DNA of 50,416 nucleotides from Lachnospiraceae bacterium MD308 (GCA_010206225.2 VIQU02000027.1:1-50416); one strand, 5' to 3'; counted from the first letter of the stretch, positions 34,135 through 42,251 are shown. Notes: a model not told the origin generated them from the letters alone. Program-made: numbers and translations.

Positions 34135-35420
34135 TGGATAGATGCGTGGTAAGACAGGCGATTAAAGAAACGAAAACAGGTAAGATCATTGGTTATGAAT
34201 TGGTCTTTCAGGGCGGCAAGGATAGTATGTACAATAATAACGAAGCATCTGCAGCGGATACGATTTCTGATTTTTTGGTGGCGAACAGTGCAAAGATCGT
34301 AAATGACGGCTTAATGTTTGTGACATTTACCCCCTCTTTGCTTCTCCGTAATACTCCGAAGATGTTTGGGAAAGATAAAGTTATTATTCAGATTGAAGAT
34401 ACGGTGATTATTCATCCGCTGGCAATGCCGCTGATCAAAAAATATTGTGAAGCAGGATATAGATTCGCGATCAATGATTTTCAATTTACGCCAAAGTATT
34501 TCAGTATGCTGGATCATGCTTCCTTTATACGGGTTAATATGACCGGGTATGTGGAGAATATGCAGAAACAGCGGACAGTCCAGAACATCATAGAGATGGC
34601 AAAAGGATTTGGAAGAAAATGTATGGCTACGGAGGTTAATTCCAAGGAAACTTACGAAGCGGCCATGCGGCTTGATTTTGACTATCTTGAGGGAAGCTAT
34701 ATAGCTAACACTATGATTACCAAGGTCGATAAGGTGGAATATATGCAGGGTAACTTTTTCCAGCTTGTAATCGCGGTATCGAAGGATGAGCCGGATTTTG
34801 CGGCAGTAGAGGAGATTATAAGCCGTGATGCGGGTCTTACATATGCGTTGCTGCGTCTTGTTAACTCCGCATACTTTGCTTTGCGCACGAGAACGGCTTC
34901 CATACGTCAGGCATTGATCACACTTGGAATCGGACAGCTCAGACACTGGGTGTATATGCTGAGCTTTGATAAAGATAAGAGCGAAGGATCAGAGGAGATC
35001 TTAAAGATATCTTTCCTGCGTGCAAAGCTGGCATCAGAGCTTGTAAAAAGAGCGTCAGGCTGCAATATTTCCTCTAATGATGCGTATATGATGGGGATGT
35101 TTTCAACGTTAGATTATATGGTAAATGCACCTTTAGCTGAATTGCTTGAGGAGATTCCGGTGGCGGATGAGATTAAGGCGGCGCTGCTTGATGGAAGCGG
35201 GATGGCAGGAGCGCTGCAGAAGCTGGTGATTGCTTATGAGAAGGCAGATTGGAAGGCATGTAAGACCTATGCAGAAGAGCTTGGAATATCAAGTGAAGGG
35301 CTCGCCCAGATTTATGTAGACTGTGCAGAAGAGGTCAATGGAATATGGAACAGTCTGATGACAGAGATAGATTATCCGCAGGAAATCGAGAAATTAGAAA
35401 CTGAAAGCCCTGTAAAATGA
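34134..35420 (+). CDS. EAL-HDOD (YuxH-type) signalling protein, EAL degenerate
   Basis: A 428-residue protein with an N-terminal EAL-like domain (~1-195) and a C-terminal HDOD domain (~200-390). The EAL core is degenerate: the motif position reads YELVFQ instead of E-A/V-L-x-R, and the glutamate-rich active site is mostly lost (AINDF keeps a fold landmark), so c-di-GMP hydrolysis is unlikely. HDOD domains are found in signalling proteins without a settled biochemical role. ATG 34134 overlaps the cheV stop and has AGGTGGG upstream. An in-frame GTG at 34122 is less likely. Confidence 0.88.
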   Translation: MDRCVVRQAIKETKTGKIIGYELVFQGGKDSMYNNNEASAADTISDFLVANSAKIVNDGLMFVTFTPSLLLRNTPKMFGKDKVIIQIEDTVIIHPLAMPLIKKYCEAGYRFAINDFQFTPKYFSMLDHASFIRVNMTGYVENMQKQRTVQNIIEMAKGFGRKCMATEVNSKETYEAAMRLDFDYLEGSYIANTMITKVDKVEYMQGNFFQLVIAVSKDEPDFAAVEEIISRDAGLTYALLRLVNSAYFALRTRTASIRQALITLGIGQLRHWVYMLSFDKDKSEGSEEILKISFLRAKLASELVKRASGCNISSNDAYMMGMFSTLDYMVNAPLAELLEEIPVADEIKAALLDGSGMAGALQKLVIAYEKADWKACKTYAEELGISSEGLAQIYVDCAEEVNGIWNSLMTEIDYPQEIEKLETESPVK

Positions 35421-35473
35421 TATAACTTGGATAAGCTGACAAAGGCGAAGTGTCCTTGTCAGCTTATGTTATA
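35421..35473 (+). promoter_or_regulatory. Long inverted repeat upstream of parA
   Basis: ATAAGCTGACAA (35431-35442) pairs perfectly with TTGTCAGCTTAT (35456-35467), and outside it TATAAC (35421-35426) pairs with GTTATA (35468-35473), with a TTGG bulge. No U-tract follows; the ATAAATGGAGG ribosome site of parA begins right after it. It may be an RNA hairpin controlling read-through or translation, or a DNA operator. Confidence 0.65.
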
Positions 35474-35489
35474 AATGGAGGAAAGAAAA

Positions 35490-36281
35490 GTGGCACATAC
35501 AATCGTATTGACAAACCAGAAGGGCGGAGTTGGGAAGACGACTACTTCTGCTGCAATTGCTGCCGGGCTGGCAAGAAAAGGATATAAAGTATTGGCTGTA
35601 GATATGGATCCGCAGGGGAATCTGGGCTTCAGCCTTGGAGTGGATATTGACAAGGGGGCGTCAATCTATGAAGGGCTCAAAGGGGATGCCACTGTCTATG
35701 AGATCATCCGCCGGATCAGTGACATTGACATTATCCAGTCTAATATACTTTTAAGCAGTGCGGAAGCTACTCTTAAAGGAGAGAACCGTGATCTGCTGCT
35801 TAAAAATCTTTTGGCGCCTGTGGAGAAATTATATGATTATATCATTATAGATACCCCTCCTGCATTTAATATTCTGACATTGAACGGATACAGTGCGGCG
35901 GATTACCTGATTATCCCTATGTCTGCCGAGATCTTGAGTCTGGTTGGCCTTGTGCAGCTTAAAGAGACTTATGAGACGGTCCGTCAGTCGGTGAATCCGC
36001 AGTTAAAGATTATGGGTATTATTCTGACGAAGTATGAGAAAAGGCGCAAACTTTCCCGGGATGTTCTTGAGATGGCGGGAACGGTGGCAGAACAGCTCAA
36101 TACAAAAGTATTTAAAACAGTTGTACGCAGCAGTGTGGCGGCGGCGGAGGCACCTGCTCATGGAGTGAATATATTTGAATATTCTGCAAAATCCGCTCCG
36201 GCGAAGGATTATGGAGCAATTGTGAAGGAAATTCTGCGGATAGTTGAGGAGGATGAGACAAATGGCAAGAAAGACGAATAA
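35490..36281 (+). CDS. parA: ParA/Soj-type ATPase of the flagellar-chemotaxis unit
   Basis: ParA-family ATPases position cargo through ATP-dependent dimerisation. The deviant Walker A is KGGVGKTT (residues 11-18), followed by VLAVDMDPQGNLGFSLGV and the Walker B-like DYIIIDTPPAF. It lacks FlhG/FleN-type features and is closer to Soj/ParA. GTG 35490 is preferred because GGAGG at 35477-35481 gives 8-base spacing; ATG 35475 overlaps that site. It overlaps the next gene by 20 bases. In Vibrio and Rhodobacter, ParA-like proteins position chemoreceptor arrays; a similar role here is inference. Confidence 0.9.
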   Translation: MAHTIVLTNQKGGVGKTTTSAAIAAGLARKGYKVLAVDMDPQGNLGFSLGVDIDKGASIYEGLKGDATVYEIIRRISDIDIIQSNILLSSAEATLKGENRDLLLKNLLAPVEKLYDYIIIDTPPAFNILTLNGYSAADYLIIPMSAEILSLVGLVQLKETYETVRQSVNPQLKIMGIILTKYEKRRKLSRDVLEMAGTVAEQLNTKVFKTVVRSSVAAAEAPAHGVNIFEYSAKSAPAKDYGAIVKEILRIVEEDETNGKKDE

Positions 36282-37053
36282 GACAGATCATGTATTAGGG
36301 CTTTTGGCGGGTAAGAGCGATGAAGTAAGTGCGGAAGAGGCAAAGAGAGGTGTGGCTGCAAATGAAGTGAAAACTGACGCAGCAGCTAGCTCTAACGTGC
36401 AGGTAGTCGCGAAACAGGAAGAGGATGAGGCGATTGCTGACACAGTAAAGCAGCTTCTCGAGGAAGAATTGGAAGCAGAAGATAGTGTAAGAATACCGGA
36501 AATAATTTTTGACGAGGAAGAGGAAGAGGAAGCTCTCAGAGCCGCTGAAGAAGAGGCACGGGAGATATTTGAAGAAGAGGAGAGAAGAGCTGCCGAGAGA
36601 GAAGCTGAGCAGGCAGAAAGGTCTGCGAAAGAGGCAAAGGAGGCCGAGGAAGCAGAAAGGATAGCGCAAGAGGAGAAAAAGGCAGCGGAAGAAGAAGCAC
36701 TCAGGAAAGCTGAGGAGGAAGCACTGAAAGCCGCGGAAGAGGAGGCGATGAAAGTGGAAAAAGAAAAGACCGCAGAAAAAGAATATGTATTTCTGAATGT
36801 TATGGAGACTCTGGTCCGGGAAAGAGTAGATACGTATATGGATCAGTTTGCAACCTGCCATTGTTCCAGGTGTAAAGCGGATATTATTGCACTTGCATTA
36901 ACAAGCCTGCCTTCAAAATATGTAGTTGTGAGCAGGAATGCAGCTACGCCGCTCATGAATTTTTATTCACAGCGGTATGCCGGAGCTATCACTGTAGAGA
37001 TTACAAAGGCATGTACGAGGGTAAAAGAGCATCCGCACCATGGCAGGGATTAA
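36262..37053 (+). CDS. Acidic coiled-coil protein with C-terminal ComFB domain
   Basis: A 263-residue protein in three parts. The N-terminus (1-35) has basic residues and an HVLGLLAG helix. The middle (~50-175) is a long, very acidic Glu/Ala/Lys coiled coil. The C-terminus (~177-250) is a ComFB-like domain with METLVRERVDTYMDQ, the cysteine cluster C199-H-C201-S-R-C204, and DIIALALTSLPSKYVV. ComFB-type domains have been linked to cyclic dinucleotide binding; I have not verified that here. It is translationally coupled to parA and is a likely ParA partner or adaptor. ATG 36262 has GAGGAGG upstream; TTG 36244 and ATG 36253 are alternatives. Confidence 0.8.
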   Translation: MARKTNKTDHVLGLLAGKSDEVSAEEAKRGVAANEVKTDAAASSNVQVVAKQEEDEAIADTVKQLLEEELEAEDSVRIPEIIFDEEEEEEALRAAEEEAREIFEEEERRAAEREAEQAERSAKEAKEAEEAERIAQEEKKAAEEEALRKAEEEALKAAEEEAMKVEKEKTAEKEYVFLNVMETLVRERVDTYMDQFATCHCSRCKADIIALALTSLPSKYVVVSRNAATPLMNFYSQRYAGAITVEITKACTRVKEHPHHGRD

Positions 37054-37072
37054 TTTCTGGGAACAAAAGAAT

Positions 37073-37098
37073 TAATTTATTGTATTTTATGCCGATAT
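37073..37098 (+). promoter_or_regulatory. Sigma-28 promoter of the fliD unit
   Basis: TAAT (37073-37076), 14 bases, then GCCGATAT (37091-37098), one mismatch in the -35. It lies ~88 bases upstream of fliD in a 132-base gap that holds nothing else I recognise. Confidence 0.88.
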
Positions 37099-37185
37099 TC
37101 AATTTAGATGCAATGGAGTTTATTTCGGAGAGATGAAAGAAACGATAGATATTTAAATTGAATTTAATAAAGAGGGAGTGATATT

Positions 37186-39666
37186 ATGGCATCAGTTTCA
37201 GGTACAAATAATTCCTATTCAAGTCTTTCTTCACAGATCAGAGGCTACGGCGGTCTTGCCAGCGGTCTTGACAGAGATAGCCTGATCGAACAGATGACTT
37301 CTGCTACACGCAGCAAGATTGCAAAGCAGGGGCAGCAGAGGACGAAGCTAGAATGGAAACAGGAAGCGATGAGAGAGATTACAGGTAAGATCTATAATTT
37401 TACTTCGGATTATACTTCTTATTCTTCTTCTAAAAACCTGCTTTCTTCTAATTTGTTTTCAAGGAATCAGGTGACGGCGGTTGGCGATAACAGTAAATAT
37501 GTTTCTGTATCGGGAACCGCATCGTCGTCGGTTAATATGTCTATTGCGGCAATAAAGCAGCTTGCGACGAACGCCAGACTGACAACAACAGGCAGTATTT
37601 CAAATGGCATCTTAAATACAGGGGAGATGAAGCTTGGCTCAGGCGGAGATCTGTCTGTAACAGAAGGTGTCAGTACGATTGCCGGCGATGTATTATATAT
37701 TAAGTATGGCACGACTAATTATTCCGTGAATCTGAAGGATACGGACGTTTATGATTATTCGACTCCTGAAAAAGCAGTTGAATCAATAAAAAAGGCGCTG
37801 CAGGAAGTGGAAGTCGGAAGCGGTTCAAACGCGCAGACATTGGGCGATATCATAGATGTTGATATGGTGGGCGGTAAAGTCAGATTCAAACTTGATGAGA
37901 CGAAAGCTTACGGTAATACGGTACAGCTTAACGGCGGTACAGGAAATATACTGCAGGATTTAGGATTCCTAGAGCCGGGAGAGAAGTTCAGCAACCTGAC
38001 AGATAAAGAGAAGACTATTACTGCAAATGGTCTTATAGCACCGGATGACGCTGAGTTAATAGTTGAGAAAACATTGGCGCAGCGTTTGAGTAAATCGCAG
38101 ATTAATTTTAGCTATAACGGACAGTCCAAGCAGATTACATTAGGCAATTATAATGACTGGGCATCGATTGAAGATGTTCAGAAGGATTTACAAAATAAAC
38201 TGGATCAGTCGTTTGGAAAAGGGCGAATTAAAGTAGAGCTGGATAAAGCCGCGGATGATTCTTCTGCAAGTTTCTCATTTAAAACAACGAAACCAAACGG
38301 AGACGATGATACTACCTCTGTGTTGTCTATCAAAGGAGGAACAGGGACGATTATCGGTAACAGCGGTGCGTTTGGGATTGTAGCAGGTACTTCTAACCGT
38401 CTGAATCAGTCGGCGACTATAGCGAATGCCGGTTTTAAAAATGCTGATAAATTTAAAGAACTGTTAAAGAGCGATGACACTTACTATCTTAATATTAATG
38501 GCAAAGAAGTAAAGGGAATTACAAAAGACAGCACAGTGAAAGAGATCATTGATAAGATTAATGCTACAGAGGGTATTGGAGTTAATGTCTCATACCAGGA
38601 GATGTCAGACCGTTTTGTGATAACTTCCACTGAAGACGGAGAAAGCGGAAATATTGAAATTGAAGATGTACCCGACAATCTGGCGCTCTATCTGTTTGGA
38701 AAAGGATCGAACCAGTATACGAATGTAACGGATAATACGGATATTCCGGGTACAGTATATGAAGAAGGCAAGGATGCGATTGTTGCAGTAAAGTATCCGG
38801 GATCGGATGAAGAAATAGAGCTTACCCGGGGAAGCAATACCTTCTCAATGGATGGGCTGAACGTAACGCTGAAAGGGACGTTCGGCTATAAAGACGGCGA
38901 GATAGATAAGGATGCGGAAGCGATCACATTCAATGCAGAAGTAGATGCAGATAAAGCAGTGGATGCAGTAAAGGGCATGGTTGACGCTTTTAATGAGATT
39001 CTTGAACTTGTCAATACGCAGGTTAAGACGAAACCTGCCCGGGATTCGAGCCACAATGGATACGATCCTCTAACAGACGAACAGAAAGCCGAGATGACTG
39101 ACGACCAGATTGAGAAATGGGAAGAGAAGGCGAAACAGGGAATTCTGTTTGCAGATACGGATCTGCGGCTGATGGCTGACAATCTGAGATCGATTATTAA
39201 TAGTGGGAATAGTTCTGCGCTTTCCAGCATGGGCATATCCGTTTCTACGAATTACAGTGACAACGGCAAGCTGGTATTTGACGAGACAAAATTCAGAACA
39301 GCGCTGCAGACAGATCCGGAGGGAGTTCAGGAAGCATTTGCAAAAGCGACGTCCACGGATGCGAATGGCAATACAACTCAGGGCGGCCTGATGGTAAGAA
39401 TCAAAAGTGTTATGGATAAATATGGTTCTATGACCGGTGCAACCAAAGGAATATTAGTTGAGCGTGCGGGTTCTATCTATGCACCGACAACTGTTCTGTC
39501 AAACAGTATCCAGAAGCAGATGGAGCGACTGGATGATTATATCGAACGGCTGCAGGATAAGCTGGAGACAGAAACTGATAGATATATCTCACAGTTTACT
39601 TCCTTAGAAACTTTGATCTCCCAGATGAATAATCAGAGCAGTTATCTGAGTTCAATGTTTGCTTAG
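37186..39666 (+). CDS. fliD: FliD, filament cap protein
   Basis: FliD caps the filament and folds flagellin into it. The N-terminal domain (GGLASGLDRDSLIEQMT, then EWKQEAMREITGKI) and the C-terminal coiled coil (~775-826) are typical. A flagellin hook IN-type motif lies near residues 430-480 (YLNINGKEVKGITKDSTVKEIIDKIN). At 826 residues it is at the long end for the family because of an enlarged, Asp/Gly/Thr-rich surface region between. It is first in a sigma-28 unit with fliS. Confidence 0.95.
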   Translation: MASVSGTNNSYSSLSSQIRGYGGLASGLDRDSLIEQMTSATRSKIAKQGQQRTKLEWKQEAMREITGKIYNFTSDYTSYSSSKNLLSSNLFSRNQVTAVGDNSKYVSVSGTASSSVNMSIAAIKQLATNARLTTTGSISNGILNTGEMKLGSGGDLSVTEGVSTIAGDVLYIKYGTTNYSVNLKDTDVYDYSTPEKAVESIKKALQEVEVGSGSNAQTLGDIIDVDMVGGKVRFKLDETKAYGNTVQLNGGTGNILQDLGFLEPGEKFSNLTDKEKTITANGLIAPDDAELIVEKTLAQRLSKSQINFSYNGQSKQITLGNYNDWASIEDVQKDLQNKLDQSFGKGRIKVELDKAADDSSASFSFKTTKPNGDDDTTSVLSIKGGTGTIIGNSGAFGIVAGTSNRLNQSATIANAGFKNADKFKELLKSDDTYYLNINGKEVKGITKDSTVKEIIDKINATEGIGVNVSYQEMSDRFVITSTEDGESGNIEIEDVPDNLALYLFGKGSNQYTNVTDNTDIPGTVYEEGKDAIVAVKYPGSDEEIELTRGSNTFSMDGLNVTLKGTFGYKDGEIDKDAEAITFNAEVDADKAVDAVKGMVDAFNEILELVNTQVKTKPARDSSHNGYDPLTDEQKAEMTDDQIEKWEEKAKQGILFADTDLRLMADNLRSIINSGNSSALSSMGISVSTNYSDNGKLVFDETKFRTALQTDPEGVQEAFAKATSTDANGNTTQGGLMVRIKSVMDKYGSMTGATKGILVERAGSIYAPTTVLSNSIQKQMERLDDYIERLQDKLETETDRYISQFTSLETLISQMNNQSSYLSSMFA

Positions 39667-39701
39667 GAGAAGGTAGATAAAAGAAAGCGAGAGATGGAAG
39701 C

Positions 39702-40064
39702 ATGGCAAATGGATATCAATCATATAAGAATCAGTCGGTTATGACGATGACACCGGGAGAGATGCTTCTTCTCCTTTATGACGAGCTGACTAAGAGGTTG
39801 GTAAGGGCAGAGATGGCGCTTAAGAAAGAAGACTACGTCTTATTCGATGCATCCGTACAGAGGAGTGTGGACATTGTTCAGTACTTGAAGGATACTTTGA
39901 ATTTCAATTATGAGATCAGCAGGGAATTGAATACGATGTATGATTTTTTCTTATATGAATTAAGCAGAGTATCTGCAGGCAGGAAAGCAGAGGTTATTGA
40001 AGAATTAAAGCCGCTTGTCAAAGAGCTGAGAGACACTTTTGCGGAGGCTGCAAAGAGAGCGTGA
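39702..40064 (+). CDS. fliS: FliS, flagellin export chaperone
   Basis: FliS keeps flagellin unfolded for export. The 120-residue helical protein has the family opening YKNQSVMTMTPGEMLLLLYDELTKRLVRAEMAL. It follows fliD after 35 bases. Flagellin itself is not in the window. Confidence 0.96.
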   Translation: MANGYQSYKNQSVMTMTPGEMLLLLYDELTKRLVRAEMALKKEDYVLFDASVQRSVDIVQYLKDTLNFNYEISRELNTMYDFFLYELSRVSAGRKAEVIEELKPLVKELRDTFAEAAKRA

Positions 40065-40065
40065 T

Positions 40066-40485
40066 ATGGTGAAGGGAGAAAATTATGGAGCGCTGTTAAC
40101 GGAGATTGCGAAAGTACTCCAGAGAAAGTATACGCATATGTCTGAGATCAGCAGACTGACGGAAGAGATGGCTGAAGAGCTTTCGCGGGATGATCGTGTG
40201 AGTGTTCAGATGACGCTCGGCATGCGCGGTGAAGAGATAGAAAAGATACGTGAATGCGACCGCAATTTCCATGTATTTTTAGACAGTGTCCCGTCGGAGC
40301 TTAAAGAATGGCTCATGAAAGTGGTTGACGGAAAAGTCAGCAGTTCAGAGGAGTACGGGAAGGAAGGGATGCTTGTAGTACGGCTGGCGGGAAGTATACG
40401 TAATGTCTGGGAAAAGACGATGGCAATTGACCGCCGTATGAATAAGCGTCTGGCAGGAGCGGATTCTTTTTACACGGACAGATAA
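40066..40485 (+). CDS. FliT/FlgN-like helical flagellar chaperone (unassigned)
   Basis: A 139-residue, all-helical, charged protein immediately after fliS. Its motifs (ENYGALLTEIAKVLQRKYTHMSEISRLTEEM, then WEKTMAIDRRMNKRL) do not let me name the family firmly, but size and place match FliT-type chaperones for FliD. ATG 40066 begins one base after the fliS stop; the ribosome site is poor, suggesting translational coupling. It ends before the hairpin at 40519. Confidence 0.6.
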   Translation: MVKGENYGALLTEIAKVLQRKYTHMSEISRLTEEMAEELSRDDRVSVQMTLGMRGEEIEKIRECDRNFHVFLDSVPSELKEWLMKVVDGKVSSSEEYGKEGMLVVRLAGSIRNVWEKTMAIDRRMNKRLAGADSFYTDR

Positions 40486-40491
40486 AGGCAG

Positions 40492-40518
40492 TAATAGGAT
40501 AAGTGAAGATGCCGATAC
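40492..40518 (+). promoter_or_regulatory. Sigma-28-type promoter before ftsE
   Basis: TAAT (40492-40495), 15 bases, then GCCGATAC (40511-40518). It has one mismatch per box and a spacer one base longer than its siblings. The terminator-like hairpin at 40519 begins immediately after the -10 box. Confidence 0.65.
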
Positions 40519-40566
40519 GGAAAGTGGATATTTATCCGCTTTCCATATTTGGCATTTTTGTGTTTT
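40519..40566 (+). terminator. Terminator-like hairpin overlapping the ftsE start region
   Basis: GGAAAGTGGATA (40519-40530) pairs with TATCCGCTTTCC (40533-40544) with one G-T pair. The tail TATTTGGCATTTTTGTGTTTT is T-rich. It would stop transcripts from the fliD unit. Confidence 0.6.
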
Positions 40567-40606
40567 AGTAACATTTGGAGGATGGCGTCAGTATGGTAGG
40601 TGTATT

Positions 40607-41368
40607 ATGAAAGAAATCGAATTCAAGGCTGTAAACAAGCTATATAAATCGGATCTCGTAGCACTGGAGGACTTTTCATTGGCAATTGAAGAAGGAGAAT
40701 TCGTCTTTGTGACCGGCCGGAGCGGTTCGGGGAAGAGTACGTTTTTAAAGCTCTTGAGCGGGCAGATATTTCCTACGTCTGGAGAGATGTGGGTGAGGGG
40801 AGAAGATGTATCCAACCTGACAAGGGAACAGATTCCTTATTATCGGAGGCAGTTTGGCATCATGCAGACGGATCTGGGACTTTTGAAGGACCGGACGGCA
40901 AGGCAGAATATTGAACTTGCCATGCGTGCTACAGAACAGCCTTTAAAGCTTACGAAACGCAGGGTGGAGCAGACGATGCGTACAGTTGGGATTTTTAACA
41001 GAGCCGACCATTATCCGAAGGAGCTGTCGGGCGGTGAGGCGGCGAGAGTGTTACTCGCACGGGCGCTGGTAACGAACCCAAAGATTCTGGTGCTGGACGA
41101 GCCGACAGCTAATCTTGATTCATCTGCTGCGTGGGATCTGATGTGCCTGATAGATGAGATTAACAGAAAAGGCATTACAGTCTTAGTTGCCAGTCATAAC
41201 AGAGAGTTGGTGACGATCATGAAAAAGCGGGTGGTTACACTTGCGGCAGGAGTTATTGTTGCAGATGAGAAAAATGTAATTTATAGTTCGACAGCAGGAG
41301 ATATCTTTGATGAACGGCGGGTACTGAGAGAACGCGAGGAGCGAAAACGCAGGTCGGGGAATCGTTGA
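40607..41368 (+). CDS. ftsE: FtsE-like ABC ATPase without FtsX partner
   Basis: A 253-residue ATP-binding protein of the FtsE/LolD class: Walker A GRSGSGKST, Q-loop IMQTDLGLL, signature LSGGEAARVLLARAL, Walker B ILVLDEPTANLD, and H-loop ASHNRE. FtsE normally works with membrane protein FtsX to activate cell-wall hydrolases; no ftsX follows, and flgM comes next. A sigma-28-type promoter precedes it. Possible roles include wall remodelling for flagellar passage or a flagellum-specific partner encoded elsewhere; this is inference. Confidence 0.85.
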   Translation: MKEIEFKAVNKLYKSDLVALEDFSLAIEEGEFVFVTGRSGSGKSTFLKLLSGQIFPTSGEMWVRGEDVSNLTREQIPYYRRQFGIMQTDLGLLKDRTARQNIELAMRATEQPLKLTKRRVEQTMRTVGIFNRADHYPKELSGGEAARVLLARALVTNPKILVLDEPTANLDSSAAWDLMCLIDEINRKGITVLVASHNRELVTIMKKRVVTLAAGVIVADEKNVIYSSTAGDIFDERRVLREREERKRRSGNR

Positions 41369-41397
41369 GAAAGAATGAAAATGCATGGAATCAAGCT

Positions 41398-41423
41398 TAA
41401 TATTTGACAATAGATGACGATAT
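41398..41423 (+). promoter_or_regulatory. Sigma-28-type promoter of the flgM unit
   Basis: TAAT (41398-41401), 14 bases, then GACGATAT (41416-41423), one mismatch per box. An overlapping TTGACA (41404-41409) with TATGAA at 18 bases could be a sigma-A promoter at the same place. Confidence 0.7.
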
Positions 41424-41491
41424 TTATTATGAAGAAAAAAGTCCACAGAATGACCGGTACATATGGTTATAGAGCGTGAGGAGGAAGGACA

Positions 41492-41800
41492 ATGAAGATA
41501 GATATTAATAAGAGAATTCATCCCTATGATGGGCTGTCATATAAATCGAAGCTTGCTGTAAAAGGGATGGAAGAGGGAAAAGCCAGCCGGAATTGTGATC
41601 AGGTATTCATTGGTTCGGATGCTTCGCAGCGTGATAAGCTGCTTGCCGGAGAAGCGGCGCATAAGGTGATTCAGGAAGTGCGCAGCGCAACGCCGCAGGA
41701 TAAGATTGAAAGTCTCAAGCGGCAGGTGGCAGACGGGACATATCATCCTGATGCCGAAAAAATTGCGGCACGTATACTGCTTGAGAAGGGGATAGTATAA
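41492..41800 (+). CDS. flgM: FlgM, anti-sigma-28 factor
   Basis: FlgM binds sigma-28 and is exported when the hook is complete, which frees the sigma factor. The 102-residue protein has a disordered polar N-terminal half and the conserved C-terminal sigma-binding part RVRSATPQDK-type (EVRSATPQDKIESLKRQVADGTY, HPDAEKIAARILL). It has a GAGGAGGAAGGA ribosome site. flgN follows after one base. Confidence 0.94.
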   Translation: MKIDINKRIHPYDGLSYKSKLAVKGMEEGKASRNCDQVFIGSDASQRDKLLAGEAAHKVIQEVRSATPQDKIESLKRQVADGTYHPDAEKIAARILLEKGIV

Positions 41801-41801
41801 T

Positions 41802-42251
41802 ATGGATGAATTTAAGAATGTAATAGAGCAGCTGATCGGACTGTTTAAACAGCTTACGAAGATTGAACAAGTGAAGCTTAATGCAGTTGCCGGGAAGCAT
41901 GTGGGAACGGTAGAAGATTGTGTCACACAGCAGCAGGCGCTGCTGCTTAAGCTCAGGGGATTGGAACAGGCGAGAGAGCGGGCACAGAAAAAAGCCGGAT
42001 ATGAAGGGTTGCAGTTCAGGCAGATTCTTGAGAGCGTCTCGGATAATGAGCGTGAAGAATTGTTTCCGCTGTTTGATGGACTCAGCAGGGAGATACAGAT
42101 GTTCAGAGAAGTGAACGAGAGTTCGAATGAGATTTTGCGCACGCATCTCCACTCCATCGACAAAACCCTGCGCAAGAAGACAGGCAACACATATAACGGT
42201 GAAGGAAAAAGTGAAACAGGTGTCCGGCATATGACAAGCCGGAGAGTATAG
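41802..42251 (+). CDS. flgN: FlgN, FlgK/FlgL export chaperone
   Basis: FlgN is a helical chaperone for hook-associated proteins. The 149-residue protein is mainly helical (IEQLIGLFKQLTKIEQVKLNAVAGKHVGTVEDC, then QQQALLLKLRGLEQARERAQKKAG) and ends in a basic, Gly/Ser/Thr-rich tail. Its place between flgM and flgK is the standard one and supports the call; sequence conservation in the family is low. Confidence 0.88.
   Translation: MDEFKNVIEQLIGLFKQLTKIEQVKLNAVAGKHVGTVEDCVTQQQALLLKLRGLEQARERAQKKAGYEGLQFRQILESVSDNEREELFPLFDGLSREIQMFREVNESSNEILRTHLHSIDKTLRKKTGNTYNGEGKSETGVRHMTSRRV

Noticed and set aside
35490-36281. Identification of ParA as FlhG
   Set aside because: The gene is not next to flhF and the sequence around Walker A and DMDPQGN is Soj/ParA-like, so I do not call it FlhG.
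41537-42230. Long minus-strand frames opposite flgM and flgN
   Set aside because: Overlap two well supported genes with ribosome sites and family matches; no domain is visible.
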